Under the pieces are notes generated by a model that saw only the letters and a list, made by a program, of their open reading frames with translations, was not told the origin of the DNA and made no database searches. The position numbers were made by a program, and so were the translations under genes. From positions 1-64,000 of the forward strand of contig JAFADI010000212.1 in the NCBI GenBank assembly GCA_023424965.1: 64,000 nt of DNA, in the 5' to 3' direction. This document shows positions 51,824 through 60,966 of the stretch, piece by piece. How positions within the stretch are numbered: the first letter of the stretch is position 1; the number at the start of each line of letters is the position of its first letter. Source of the DNA: Bacillota bacterium (GTDB taxonomy: Bacteria; Bacillota; Clostridia; Acetivibrionales; JAFADI01).

Positions 51824-52882
51824 TTATCCTCCTGCCTTTGATTTCGATAACATGTTCACAAAAAACTGCCTTGTCTTCGGAAGATTGGTAAATGCGCTTC
51901 CCGCCACGGCAAAAACAATGACCAGCGCCTGAATGATGTCGATGACCGAGGTGGGCATTCCGCTGCCCACCTGCATGGTGGTGGCCCCCGTGCGGAGGAT
52001 GGCGAACAAATAAGCCACAAGAACCGTACCGATGGGATTCAACTGTCCAATCAAGGCAATGGCCACACCGTCAAAACCATAGCCATGGCCAAACCCCGCC
52101 ATAATCCTGAACTGTGTGCCGTGGAGTTCCACACTTCCCCCCAGTCCCGCAATTGCACCGGATACAATAAAGGAAATAAGCATGAATTTCTTTACCGGAA
52201 ATCCGTTAAACTGCGCCGCCGTCTGATTAAGTCCCACCGCCCGGAGCTTAAAGCCGTTGGAGGTATAGAACAGGAAATAATAAATTCCTAAGGCCAGGAT
52301 TACCGCAAGAATAATTCCCGTATGTACCCTGGTACCACCGATGATTCTGCTCAATTTTTCCGTAACTGCCGCCGTCTGGGGAACATTCCCTTCCCTCAGG
52401 GGTCCCGTATATAAATAGCCCATGAACAGAATGGCCAGATAGTTCAGCATAATGCTGACAATCATTTCATTGAGGCCCCGGGTAATTTTGAGAATACCCG
52501 GAACAGCTCCCCAGATGCCGCCTGCCACAACTCCCAGGGTGAGGCTTATCAGAATCAGAGGAAGTCCCGAAACTCCCGTCAAGGTGGTGGACACCCATAT
52601 GCTGGCTACCGCGCCCATGACGAACTGCCCTTCCGCCCCTAGATTAAACACGCCGCATTTATAGGCGAAGGTAGCGGCCAGTCCGGTAAAAATCAACGGA
52701 ACTGCCTTCACAACCGTTTCTCCCATGTTGGATTTGGTGCCAAAGGCCCCCTTGAACAAATACGTATAGGCCTCCACCGGATTTCCGCCGATACAGGCGA
52801 TCAAAACGGCTCCGGCGATGAAGGAGCACAGGATGGAAAGGAATGGCACGAGAATTTTAATCAAATTATTTTTTATCTTCAT
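51824..52882 (-). CDS. BmpA-associated ABC permease 2A (NupP-like)
   Basis: A 352-residue permease with about 9 hydrophobic segments. FAYKCGVFNLGAEGQFVMGAVA and GFKLRAVGLNQTAAQFNGF match the family. The ATG at 52882 overlaps the ATPase stop in an ATGA arrangement, so translation is coupled. Paralogous to 37532-38644. Confidence 0.91.
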   Translation of the reverse strand: MKIKNNLIKILVPFLSILCSFIAGAVLIACIGGNPVEAYTYLFKGAFGTKSNMGETVVKAVPLIFTGLAATFAYKCGVFNLGAEGQFVMGAVASIWVSTTLTGVSGLPLILISLTLGVVAGGIWGAVPGILKITRGLNEMIVSIMLNYLAILFMGYLYTGPLREGNVPQTAAVTEKLSRIIGGTRVHTGIILAVILALGIYYFLFYTSNGFKLRAVGLNQTAAQFNGFPVKKFMLISFIVSGAIAGLGGSVELHGTQFRIMAGFGHGYGFDGVAIALIGQLNPIGTVLVAYLFAILRTGATTMQVGSGMPTSVIDIIQALVIVFAVAGSAFTNLPKTRQFFVNMLSKSKAGG

Positions 52883-54417
52883 ATGGCCCCTCTTTCTTCC
52901 ACCCATTCCGTTTTACCGGCCATTGCCAGTGAAATCTCTTTGATGGGAGGATTTTCTCCCGGATAAACTCCCACGATTTGTCCTTCAAACATCACCGCAA
53001 TGCGGTCGGACAATTTCAATACTTCGTCAAAATCCGCACTGATCAGAAGAACCCCACAGCCTTTATCCCTGGAAGTGATCACCTGGTCGTGGATATATTT
53101 TGTGGCTCCGATATCCAGGCCTCTTGTGGGGTGGACCGCCACAAGGAGCTCCGGGTCCTCCTCCAGCTCGCGGGCCAGGACGGCCTTTTGCTGATTTCCT
53201 CCGGACAGGTTCCTCATCTCCTGTTCTATCGAAGCACACCGGATATCATACTTTTCTCTCATTTCATTGGCGTATTGGGTGATTGCCTTTTTCTTCAGAA
53301 ACAACCCCTTTTTAAAAGAAATCCTTGGCTTTTCCATGCATTTCAGAATCAGATTTTCTTTGACGGTCATGTTGCCGATCAGGCCCATCTTATTTCTGTC
53401 TTCGGGAATATGAGAAACACCGGCATTGATAAAATCCGCCGGATCGAATCTGGCGATTTTTTTTGTTTTCAGAAGAAACTCTCCGCTGTCGGGTGAAATC
53501 ACACCGGTAATCAACTGGGCCAATTGGGACTGGCCGTTTCCGTCCACGCCGGCAATGCCGAGAATTTCGCCCTTTCCAACCTTTAAGGATACCTGGCAGA
53601 GACCGTTATGCTTGGAGGCTTTATTAAAACTCACCTGCTCCAGCACCATGATATCCTCCCTGGCTTCCGGAACTTTGTCGTACACGCAGGTGATCAATTC
53701 CTTGCCGATCATAAGGTTCGCCAGTTCCGTCGCATCCGTCTTGTCCCTATCCAGTGTTGCAACCGTCTGTCCTGCGCGGAGAATGGTGATGCGGTCGCTG
53801 ATTTCAAGGACTTCCCGCATTTTATGGGAGATAAAAATTACAGACTTGTTTTCATCCGTAAGCCTCCGGATGATCTTAAACAGTCCTTCCACCTCAATGT
53901 CGGTCAACGCTGCCGTGGGCTCATCCAGAATCAGAAGCTCCGCCCCCCGGTACAGCGCTTTCAGGATTTCCACGCGCTGCTGGGCTCCCACCGAAATCTC
54001 GGTTATTTCCTTGTCGATTTCGATGTCCAGCCCGTACCTCTCCGCCAATTCCAGAATCTCTTTCTTTATGGCGTCCTTTTTTATAAAAATCGAAGTATCC
54101 TTTGTGATGCCCAGGATGATATTCTCGAATACCGTCATGGCTTCAATCAGCATAAAATGCTGATGCACCATGCCGATCCCAAGCTTCACCGCTTTGGAAG
54201 GAGAGTCGATTTTGACCTTCTCACCCCGGACATGGATATGCCCCCTGGTAGGCTGGTAAAGGCCCATCAGAATATTCATCAACGTACTCTTTCCCGCCCC
54301 GTTTTCCCCGAGGAGCGTGTGAACTTCCCCCCGCCGGATCGTCAGGTTAATATCTTTGTTTGCATACACTTCCCCGAATTTTTTTGTCATGTTTTCCATT
54401 CTAAAAAATTCTTCCAT
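52879..54417 (-). CDS. ABC importer ATP-binding protein 2 (NupO-like)
   Basis: A 512-residue double-ATPase protein. First domain: LLGENGAGKSTLMNILMG, ISVGAQQRVEILKALYRGAEL and LLILDEPTAALTD. Second domain: GIAGVDGNGQSQLAQLITG and RNLSGGNQQKAVLARELEED. It heads the second Bmp-type importer operon. The leader upstream has a promoter and a terminator-like hairpin. The gene order (ATPase first, binding protein last) differs from the first importer, where the binding protein comes first, so the two operons are not a simple recent duplication. Confidence 0.95.
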   Translation of the reverse strand: MEEFFRMENMTKKFGEVYANKDINLTIRRGEVHTLLGENGAGKSTLMNILMGLYQPTRGHIHVRGEKVKIDSPSKAVKLGIGMVHQHFMLIEAMTVFENIILGITKDTSIFIKKDAIKKEILELAERYGLDIEIDKEITEISVGAQQRVEILKALYRGAELLILDEPTAALTDIEVEGLFKIIRRLTDENKSVIFISHKMREVLEISDRITILRAGQTVATLDRDKTDATELANLMIGKELITCVYDKVPEAREDIMVLEQVSFNKASKHNGLCQVSLKVGKGEILGIAGVDGNGQSQLAQLITGVISPDSGEFLLKTKKIARFDPADFINAGVSHIPEDRNKMGLIGNMTVKENLILKCMEKPRISFKKGLFLKKKAITQYANEMREKYDIRCASIEQEMRNLSGGNQQKAVLARELEEDPELLVAVHPTRGLDIGATKYIHDQVITSRDKGCGVLLISADFDEVLKLSDRIAVMFEGQIVGVYPGENPPIKEISLAMAGKTEWVEERGAI

Positions 54418-54452
54418 TGATCCTTCTCCTAACCGTGAAACTCGTAAAATAG

Positions 54453-54500
54453 AATAAAAAAAGATGCAGAGACGTCCTCCCGAGGACCCTCTACATCTTT
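54453..54500 (-). terminator. Terminator-like hairpin in the leader of ABC importer 2
   Basis: On the minus strand AAAGATGTAGAGGGTCCTC pairs with GAGGACGTCTCTGCATCTTT (54460-54500), then TTTTTTATTC follows. Only about 40 bp separate it from the start codon, too little for another promoter, so it probably acts as a leader attenuator. Alternatively it ends transcription from the upstream livF operon. Confidence 0.7.
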
Positions 54501-54566
54501 GTATCAGTGATATTTACATTCAATTTTAAAATACCTATTTGATTTATTGGCAGATTGCTTTGTACC

Positions 54567-54595
54567 AATATAACATGATTTGATCGGGCAGTCAA
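54567..54595 (-). promoter_or_regulatory. Promoter of ABC importer 2 operon
   Basis: TTGACT (54590-54595) and TATATT (54567-54572), 17 bp apart on the minus strand, upstream of the hairpin at 54453-54500. The leader would be about 140 bases. Confidence 0.65.
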
Positions 54596-54622
54596 TATAT
54601 TTTGCGAAGTTGTTATGTTTAC

Positions 54623-54640
54623 AAGTTGAGAACTGTCCCC
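54623..54640. repeat. REP-like repeat after livF
   Basis: AAGTTGAGAACTGTCCCC, a single copy 7 bp after the livF stop codon. Confidence 0.75.
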
Positions 54641-54647
54641 GCACAAA

Positions 54648-55367
54648 TCACCCCAGGTATGCTTCGCGGACCATCTCATTCTTCAGCAGTTCCTGGCCGG
54701 TGCCCTGCATGACGATGCTTCCGGTCTGGAGAACATACCCCCGGTGGGCAATCTTCAGCGCCTTATGGGCATTCTGTTCCACCAGCAGGATGGTCATACC
54801 CTCTGCATTCAAGCGCTTTATGCTTTCAAAAATGTGTTCCACCAGAAGGGGTGCCAGGCCCATGGAGGGTTCATCCATCAGCAGGATGGAAGGCTCACCC
54901 ATCAATGCCCTTCCGATGGCCAGCATCTGCTGTTCACCGCCGCTTAAGGTCCCGCCCTTCTGCCTGCTTCTCTCCTCCAGCCTGGGAAAAAGCTCAAAGA
55001 CGTGCTTGATGCCTTTCTGGATCCGCTGGTGGTCATTAAACCGGAAGGCCCCCATTTCGAGATTTTCAAGCACCGACATCCTGGGGAACACCTTTCTTCC
55101 CTCAGGTACGTGGGCTATGCCCATCGCCGCCACCTCATGGGGCGGAAGCTGGCTGATGACCTTTCCGTTGAAGCTTATCTCGCCTTTCGACGGCTTTAAA
55201 AGGGAGGATATGGTCTTCAATGCGGTGGTTTTCCCCGCACCGTTGCTGCCGATCAGTGATACGATTTCCCCCTCGTTTACCGTAAGGGAAACACCCTTCA
55301 AAGCATGGATCTTTCCGTAAAAAGTATCGATGTTGTCTATAACCAGTATAGGTCCTCTATTGACCAT
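54648..55367 (-). CDS. livF: LIV-type ABC transporter ATP-binding protein (LivF)
   Basis: A 239-residue ATPase with Walker A LIGSNGAGKTTALKTISSL, signature GTLSGGEQQMLAIGRALM and Walker B ILLMDEPSMGLAP. It pairs with LivG as the nucleotide-binding dimer of a branched-chain amino acid-type importer. ATG at 55367 follows AGAGGTG with about 6 bases; a GTG upstream is less likely. Last gene of the liv operon. The family also carries urea, amides and other small solutes, so the substrate here is open. Confidence 0.94.
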   Translation of the reverse strand: MVNRGPILVIDNIDTFYGKIHALKGVSLTVNEGEIVSLIGSNGAGKTTALKTISSLLKPSKGEISFNGKVISQLPPHEVAAMGIAHVPEGRKVFPRMSVLENLEMGAFRFNDHQRIQKGIKHVFELFPRLEERSRQKGGTLSGGEQQMLAIGRALMGEPSILLMDEPSMGLAPLLVEHIFESIKRLNAEGMTILLVEQNAHKALKIAHRGYVLQTGSIVMQGTGQELLKNEMVREAYLG

Positions 55368-55379
55368 TCGTTTCACCTC

Positions 55380-56159
55380 TTATGCAATTTCTTCCTCATT
55401 TTCTTCGCCCAGGTATGCCTTTACAACTTCATTGTTGTTTTTAATTTCCTCAGGACTGCCTTCGGCGATCTTGATTCCATAATTGATTACGGTGACCTTG
55501 TCGGAAAGTCCCATAACAAGCTTCATGTCATGCTCTATCAGGAGGATGGAGCAGCCCAGCTCGTCGCGGAGCCGGATGATGAAATTCTTCATTTCCTCCG
55601 TTTCCTTCGGGTTCAACCCCGCGGCAGGCTCGTCAAGCAGCAGCAGCCTGGGCTTCAGGGCAAGGGCCCGGGCAATTTCCAGCAGCCGCTGGGCTCCGTA
55701 GGGAAGGTTCTTCGCCAGCTCCCCTTCCAGCCCTTCAAGGCCCACATAACGAAGCAGCTCTACAGCCCGCCCGTATGCTTCACTTTCCTGCTTTTTGAAG
55801 CGGGGGGTGTTGAAAATGATATCCTTAAAGCCATAGGAGATATGGTAGTGCATACCTACCAGGATATTTTCCACCGTCAGCATCTCGGGGAAAAGGCGGA
55901 TATTTTGAAAGGTGCGCGCAATTCCGCAGGCCGCCACCTTTTCAGGCTTCATTTTTGTGATGTCCCTGCCGCCAAAAATTATACGCCCTCCATCCACCGG
56001 ATAATATCCGCTGATCATGTTGAAGAAAGTAGTCTTTCCCGCACCGTTGGGACCGATGACACTGACGATCTGCTTCTCTTCCATGGTAAAATCAACTTCA
56101 TTTATTGCAACCAGCCCTCCGAAATTCTTTGTCAGGCCCCGGACATTCAACAAATCCAT
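55380..56159 (-). CDS. livG: LIV-type ABC transporter ATP-binding protein (LivG)
   Basis: A 259-residue ATPase with Walker A VIGPNGAGKTTFFNMISG, signature region LPYGAQRLLEIARALAL (a variant with GAQR, normal in LivG) and Walker B LLLLDEPAAGLNP. ATG at 56159 has GGAG 8 bases upstream. It is 12 bp before livF. Confidence 0.94.
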   Translation of the reverse strand: MDLLNVRGLTKNFGGLVAINEVDFTMEEKQIVSVIGPNGAGKTTFFNMISGYYPVDGGRIIFGGRDITKMKPEKVAACGIARTFQNIRLFPEMLTVENILVGMHYHISYGFKDIIFNTPRFKKQESEAYGRAVELLRYVGLEGLEGELAKNLPYGAQRLLEIARALALKPRLLLLDEPAAGLNPKETEEMKNFIIRLRDELGCSILLIEHDMKLVMGLSDKVTVINYGIKIAEGSPEEIKNNNEVVKAYLGEENEEEIA

Positions 56160-56172
56160 TCTCATTTCTCCT

Positions 56173-57414
56173 TCACTGTGAAATATCGGTTCCGCCGCTT
56201 CTGGAATCCTTCATGGCGGCCAACCTGCCCTTCAGCGCCGCCAGGCTGCGTTTGACAGGCAGCAGTCCCTTGGGACGGAAGATGCACATGAGAATCAGTA
56301 TCACACCGAAGACCATTCTCTCATATTTGGCAGGGTCCAGTTGCGAGGGTATGTTGATGATTCCGGACATGGACAGGTCCCTCAGGAAAACGGAAAATTC
56401 CTTTAGAATATTAAGCTGGAGCACCGTTACCGCCAGTGCGCCGAACACGACGCCGGCCAGATTTCCCATTCCTCCCATGATGACCATGGCGAGAATTCCG
56501 ATGGATTCCATGAAGCCGAAGCTGGAAGGGTCGATAAAGGTTTGCTTTGCTGCAAAGAGGACCCCCATCATGCCTGCAAAGGAAGCACCGAAGGCGAAGG
56601 CGAGAAGCTTCATTTTCACCAGGGGTATGCCCATAGTCCTGGCCGCCACCTCATCCTCTTTTATTGCAGCCCAGGCCCTGCCTATGCGCGAGTTGTTCAG
56701 GCGGCTGGCTACGATGACCGTCAGAAGCAGCAATGCCAGCACAATGAAATAATAGTGTATCGACCCGCTGAGGGATATGCCGAAGAGCTTCGGAGGCTCA
56801 ATGGGCTGCAGCCCTTTGGGGCCGTTGGTTATATTGACAGGCTTATCCAGGTTGTTGTATACAATACGGATAATTTCACCAAATCCGAGAGTGACGATCG
56901 CAAGGTAATCCCCCCGCAGCCTCAGTACCGGCAGCCCCAGCAAAACACCGATGATGGCGGCCACGATCATGCTTATGACCAGAAACAGCCAGAACCAATT
57001 GCCCGAAATAGGGAAGGTGGCCCATGAGGCCGGTATGAAATTGTTGGCCTGGGGTGTTGCAAAAATCGCATACACATAGGCGCCCGAAGCATAAAAGCCC
57101 ACATATCCCAGGTCAAGGAGGCCCGCAAAGCCGACGACGATGTTAAGTCCGATGGCAAGCACCGCATAGATGCCCACCTGGGTCACCACATCCACATAGT
57201 AGCTGTTTTCAATGCCGATCAGCGGCATCACCACAAGCAGGTCCACCGCAAGGATGATGATCTTGAAATGGGCTTTCAGTTCCACCTTGTACAGCAAAAA
57301 CAGGCTGAAGAGGAAAAGCACAAACACGGGAGCCGAATTTTGCACCAGGTACAGTAAAACCGGAGCCAGAATGATCACTATGATTGAAAGAAGTCTTTTT
57401 TTATCACTACCCAT
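56173..57414 (-). CDS. livM: LIV-type ABC transporter permease (LivM)
   Basis: A 413-residue permease with about 10 membrane segments and the family motif GRAWAAIKEDEVAARTMGIPLVK that docks on the ATPase. The N-terminus has a long hydrophobic lead-in. Upstream livH ends 4 bp before its start. Central loops include LRGDYLAIVTLGFGEIIRIV. Confidence 0.93.
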   Translation of the reverse strand: MGSDKKRLLSIIVIILAPVLLYLVQNSAPVFVLFLFSLFLLYKVELKAHFKIIILAVDLLVVMPLIGIENSYYVDVVTQVGIYAVLAIGLNIVVGFAGLLDLGYVGFYASGAYVYAIFATPQANNFIPASWATFPISGNWFWLFLVISMIVAAIIGVLLGLPVLRLRGDYLAIVTLGFGEIIRIVYNNLDKPVNITNGPKGLQPIEPPKLFGISLSGSIHYYFIVLALLLLTVIVASRLNNSRIGRAWAAIKEDEVAARTMGIPLVKMKLLAFAFGASFAGMMGVLFAAKQTFIDPSSFGFMESIGILAMVIMGGMGNLAGVVFGALAVTVLQLNILKEFSVFLRDLSMSGIINIPSQLDPAKYERMVFGVILILMCIFRPKGLLPVKRSLAALKGRLAAMKDSRSGGTDISQ

Positions 57415-57418
57415 CGTC

Positions 57419-58366
57419 CTATACCTTCTCCCTTACGTTTTGCCCCAACAAACCACTGGGTTTGAATATCAATATGATGATAAGGATGGCAAAAGCGAAC
57501 ACATCCTTATATTCCGCTCCCAGCACACCGTGGGTGACGGTTCCCAGGAAGGCCGCGCCGAATACTTCAAGCAGGCCCAGGAGAAGCCCCCCCAGCATGG
57601 CACCGGGTATGCTTCCGATGCCGCCGAAAACAGCCGCCGTAAAGGCCTTCATTCCCATGATGAAGCCGATATAAGGATGCAGCATGGAATATTGTACGGA
57701 AAACAGGGTTCCTGCCGCCCCTCCCATGGCTGCCCCAATTAGAAAAGTCATTGAGATGACCTTGTCCACGTTGATGCTCATGAGCGCCGCTGTGGATTGG
57801 TCCTGGGCCACTGCCCTCATGGCCTTTCCCCATTTGCTCTTGCCCACAAACAAGGTCAGCAGGGCCATAATGACAATAGCCACCACAGCGATTACCACGG
57901 CTTTCATGGATATGCTGGCATTTCCTATGGTCCAGCGGCCCTTTATAATCTCGGGGGCGTTTACGTAAAAGGCATTCTTCCAGAGGCCTTCCACCAGTCT
58001 AACCGCATCCTGCAGGAAAAACGAAACGCCTATGGCCGATATGAAAGGTATCAGCTTGGGCGCTTTCCTTATAGGCTTATAGGCAACCCTCTCTATGAGG
58101 ACGCCAAGGGTTCCGCTGAAAGCCATCGCCACCAGCAGTGCAATGATCAGGGCCAGGGGTGCCGGGATTCCTCCCAGGATGCCCTGGCTCTGCAAAAACA
58201 GCAGCGCCTCCACACCCGCAAAAGCACCTACCATAAATATTTCGCTATGTGCAAAGTTGATGAATTCCAGTATGCCGTATACCATGGTATAACCCAACGC
58301 CACAATGGCATACATAAACCCCAGGGTAAGTCCGTCGATCAACAGCTGGGACAACAATTGGGACAT
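57419..58366 (-). CDS. livH: LIV-type ABC transporter permease (LivH)
   Basis: A 315-residue permease with about 8 membrane segments. It begins MSQLLSQLLIDGLTLGFMYAIVALGYTMVYGILEFINFAH, the typical LivH start, and has the docking stretch GKAMRAVAQDQSTAALMSINVDKV. It is the second gene of the operon after the binding protein, with a 178-bp gap that contains no clear gene or terminator. Confidence 0.93.
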   Translation of the reverse strand: MSQLLSQLLIDGLTLGFMYAIVALGYTMVYGILEFINFAHSEIFMVGAFAGVEALLFLQSQGILGGIPAPLALIIALLVAMAFSGTLGVLIERVAYKPIRKAPKLIPFISAIGVSFFLQDAVRLVEGLWKNAFYVNAPEIIKGRWTIGNASISMKAVVIAVVAIVIMALLTLFVGKSKWGKAMRAVAQDQSTAALMSINVDKVISMTFLIGAAMGGAAGTLFSVQYSMLHPYIGFIMGMKAFTAAVFGGIGSIPGAMLGGLLLGLLEVFGAAFLGTVTHGVLGAEYKDVFAFAILIIILIFKPSGLLGQNVREKV

Positions 58367-58544
58367 ATCATCTACAACCTTTCTTATTATGAGGCTTCAT
58401 ACACAGCCTTTACAGCTTTTACTCCGCAATGACCCAAATTGGAGAAGAGGTAAAAATCCATAAAGACTTTTTACTTCTTCTCCAACAAAAGCTCCGCAAA
58501 TGGTTCAAATCAGAATAAATTCGGCTGTGCCACTTCCTGCCGGC

Positions 58545-59726
58545 TTATTTCAGATAATCCTTGGCCGTGATCTCCTTAACCACATCGGGGGGATACTTTG
58601 CCTGGGTAAACTGGAAGATGTACATGACCGCATCCTCATTGTCGCCCTTGGCATTGAAGGTAACCTTTGCGGCTACGCCCTGAAAGCCCTTGGTATCCCT
58701 GACGGCTTTTGAAACCTGCTCTCTGGTGGGACTCTTCTTCCCGTTGGCTTCAAAGGCCTTTACAATTCCGTCCAGTGCCACATTCATGGCATCATAGCCG
58801 TACGCAGACCAGTTGTCGGAATCCTTGCTGAATTTTGCCTTGTACTTTTCCGCCCAGGCTTTTCCCTCTGCCGTCTTGGTCACATCTCCTGCAACCGTCG
58901 TAAAGTATGTACCTACCGCACTCTCCCCTGCGATCTTGATAACTTCAGGGGAATCCATGCCGTCGGGGCCTATGAATTTGGCGGCAACCTGCTTTTCCTT
59001 CAACTGCTTCATCAGCAGTGAGCCTTCGGGATACATGCCTCCAAAATACACCACATCCGGTTTTGCGGCAGCAGCCTTGTTGACGATGGCGCTGAAATCC
59101 GACTCACCGGCCGTAATGCCTTCATACCCGGGTATTGCTGCACCCATGGCCTCGGCAGCTTTTTTAAACTCATCTGCAACACCCTGTCCGTAGGTGGTTT
59201 TGTCATGGATTACAAAAATGCTCTTGGCCCCCAGGTCTTTGACGGCAAACTCGGCGGCCGAAGGCCCCTGTACGTCATCCCTTGTTACAATACGGTTTAC
59301 GGAGGGCAGTCCCCTTTCGGTGACATCCACCGCGGTATTGGCCGGCGACACCATGACAAGGTTTTCCTTTTTATAAACTTCGGAGGAGGGAATGGCCACA
59401 CCGGAATTATAATGACCTACCACCGCCATGACCGATTTGTCGGAGATCAGGCTTTGTGCGACGGAAACTCCCACCTTGGGGTCCGCCTGGTCATCCTTGG
59501 GTTCGAACTTCAACGTCAGTCCAAGCTTTTCAAATTCCGTTTTCCTTTCTTCAAAAGCCATCTGGGCCCCATTTTTGAGTGACTCACCGATGGCTGCCTG
59601 GGAACCGGAAAGCGGAGTTACCGTCACGACTTTTATTTCGCTTTTTCCTCCTCCCGCAGAACACCCGGCTGCGGTCACCGCAATCAACAATACTGCCAGC
59701 AGCATACTTGCAATTCTCTTTTTCAT
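58545..59726 (-). CDS. LIV-type substrate-binding lipoprotein
   Basis: A 393-residue periplasmic-binding-protein-like lipoprotein. I took the ATG at 59726 (GGGGG upstream), which gives a signal peptide with lipobox TAAGCSAG; the longer frame runs through the leader. The binding domain follows the LivJ/K pattern (VTPLSGSQAAIGESLKNGAQ, VVGHYNSGVAIPSSEVYKKENLVMVSPANT, FVIHDKTTYGQG). It is probably for branched-chain amino acids, but neighbours hint at purine products; the ligand is not predictable by eye. Confidence 0.93.
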   Translation of the reverse strand: MKKRIASMLLAVLLIAVTAAGCSAGGGKSEIKVVTVTPLSGSQAAIGESLKNGAQMAFEERKTEFEKLGLTLKFEPKDDQADPKVGVSVAQSLISDKSVMAVVGHYNSGVAIPSSEVYKKENLVMVSPANTAVDVTERGLPSVNRIVTRDDVQGPSAAEFAVKDLGAKSIFVIHDKTTYGQGVADEFKKAAEAMGAAIPGYEGITAGESDFSAIVNKAAAAKPDVVYFGGMYPEGSLLMKQLKEKQVAAKFIGPDGMDSPEVIKIAGESAVGTYFTTVAGDVTKTAEGKAWAEKYKAKFSKDSDNWSAYGYDAMNVALDGIVKAFEANGKKSPTREQVSKAVRDTKGFQGVAAKVTFNAKGDNEDAVMYIFQFTQAKYPPDVVKEITAKDYLK

Positions 59727-59828
59727 TCTTAAAGCCCCCTTTAAAATTATTTTGCTTGAATAACTTGCAAGTCCAAAGAACATATTTTTCATATCAAAAT
59801 CATTGAGCACCCGGAAAATGTCTGTAAA

Positions 59829-59889
59829 ATAAAAAAACTCAATGAGCAAGTTATAACCTGAACAATTCCGTTATAACCTCGTCATTGAG
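59829..59889 (-). terminator. Hairpin with T-run in the liv operon leader
   Basis: CTCAATGA and TCATTGAG (59838-59889 outer arms) enclose two copies of the self-complementary GTTATAAC, which also pair. On the minus strand TTTTTTTATTTT follows. It lies about 105 bp before the binding-protein start and 150 bp after the epimerase-like stop, so it is either a leader attenuator or the terminator of the upstream gene. The rest of 59727-60036 shows no clear promoter. Confidence 0.65.
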
Positions 59890-60036
59890 ATACCTCCAAT
59901 ATATTCACCTGATATACTGGAATTCTTGCAATATTGAATTTTTGTCAGACAAACAATGATGAAGATAGCCTTATTATAATGGCTGGGAAGCAAAAAATCA
60001 AGTACAAATGAAATTTTGCACATAAATTCCTGCATT

Positions 60037-60966
60037 TTATCTCAATTCCAGCTCCAGCCCAAACTCCAGCGTTTCCCCTCCCTTCAGGATATAAAGCCGC
60101 CCCTCCTTTTGGGCAGTTGTTATACTGTCGTAATAGCCGTTTGTTGGCTCCAGGGCGCAGTTATAGTCGCCGCGGAAGCCCCCCTCCGTGACCCAGAAGC
60201 CCAGATAGGGAAGCTTTTCCTTATCGAAAAGAACTTTACAGGTCACGTCTTTCGACGGATAGTAGGCGCCGCAAATTCCTTCTTTAACTTCACCGGCTGC
60301 ATAGTACTTCTCCGCATTGTCCGCATTGCCCGGCAGAATCCTGTCCAGTCTCAGCCTTTCTCCCTTCACGCTCTCAGTCCCGGGATAGGTATGAAGCCTG
60401 CCCGCCTCACCAAGAAACTGGCTCTGCCGGACATTAAGCATCCGGTCGGTTCCCTCCGGAAAAATCAGCCGCATATCCTTTTCACAGTTCATGAGGCAGT
60501 GCATCGCCCATATGCAGGGGAACTCTTCCCTGCCGGTATTTTTAATTGAATACTCCAGCTTTACACTGTCACCCTCCAGCCAGACGCTCTTTGTGTAGCG
60601 ATAGGGAAGGATAGCGCTGTCATAGGAGAGCACGGCTTTTTTCCCTACAAGCTTATAGATGAATTCCGCGCTCCAGATCTCTCCATGGTCGGGATAAGGA
60701 ACCTGTCCCCCACCAACCTCTGCCAGGCAGGCATCGATGGTGGGAAATGCATCGTCAAAGCCGGAGGCATCATATTTTTCGAAAGCCTCATATATTTTTG
60801 CCTTTTTATATGCACTGCTTTTGTTCTGGAACAGCAGCTCAAATTCCTTGTCCTTTCTATAAATTGAAGCGATCTTCCCTCCCACGGACGGCAGGACAAT
60901 TGCCCGCAGCGCCCCATTTTCCAGGATTATCGCCTCAACTCCCTTGTAAATGCTTATTTCAATCAT
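60037..60966 (-). CDS. Aldose 1-epimerase-like protein
   Basis: A 309-residue beta-sandwich protein of the galactose mutarotase superfamily (NGALRAIVLPSVGGKIASIYRK at the start; EPTNGYYDSI and FWVTEGGFRGDYNCALEP near the end). His and Glu typical of the mutarotase site are suggested by WAMHCLMNCE and the ALEPTNG glutamate. The substrate is some sugar or sugar derivative. GAGGG lies 6 bases before the ATG. It is divergent from the two-component pair, which might control it. Confidence 0.8.
   Translation of the reverse strand: MIEISIYKGVEAIILENGALRAIVLPSVGGKIASIYRKDKEFELLFQNKSSAYKKAKIYEAFEKYDASGFDDAFPTIDACLAEVGGGQVPYPDHGEIWSAEFIYKLVGKKAVLSYDSAILPYRYTKSVWLEGDSVKLEYSIKNTGREEFPCIWAMHCLMNCEKDMRLIFPEGTDRMLNVRQSQFLGEAGRLHTYPGTESVKGERLRLDRILPGNADNAEKYYAAGEVKEGICGAYYPSKDVTCKVLFDKEKLPYLGFWVTEGGFRGDYNCALEPTNGYYDSITTAQKEGRLYILKGGETLEFGLELELR

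Noticed and set aside
59727..60036. A T-box leader for the liv operon
   Set aside because: There is a hairpin with a T-run, but I do not see the T-box sequence or the specifier stem; the leader is too short.
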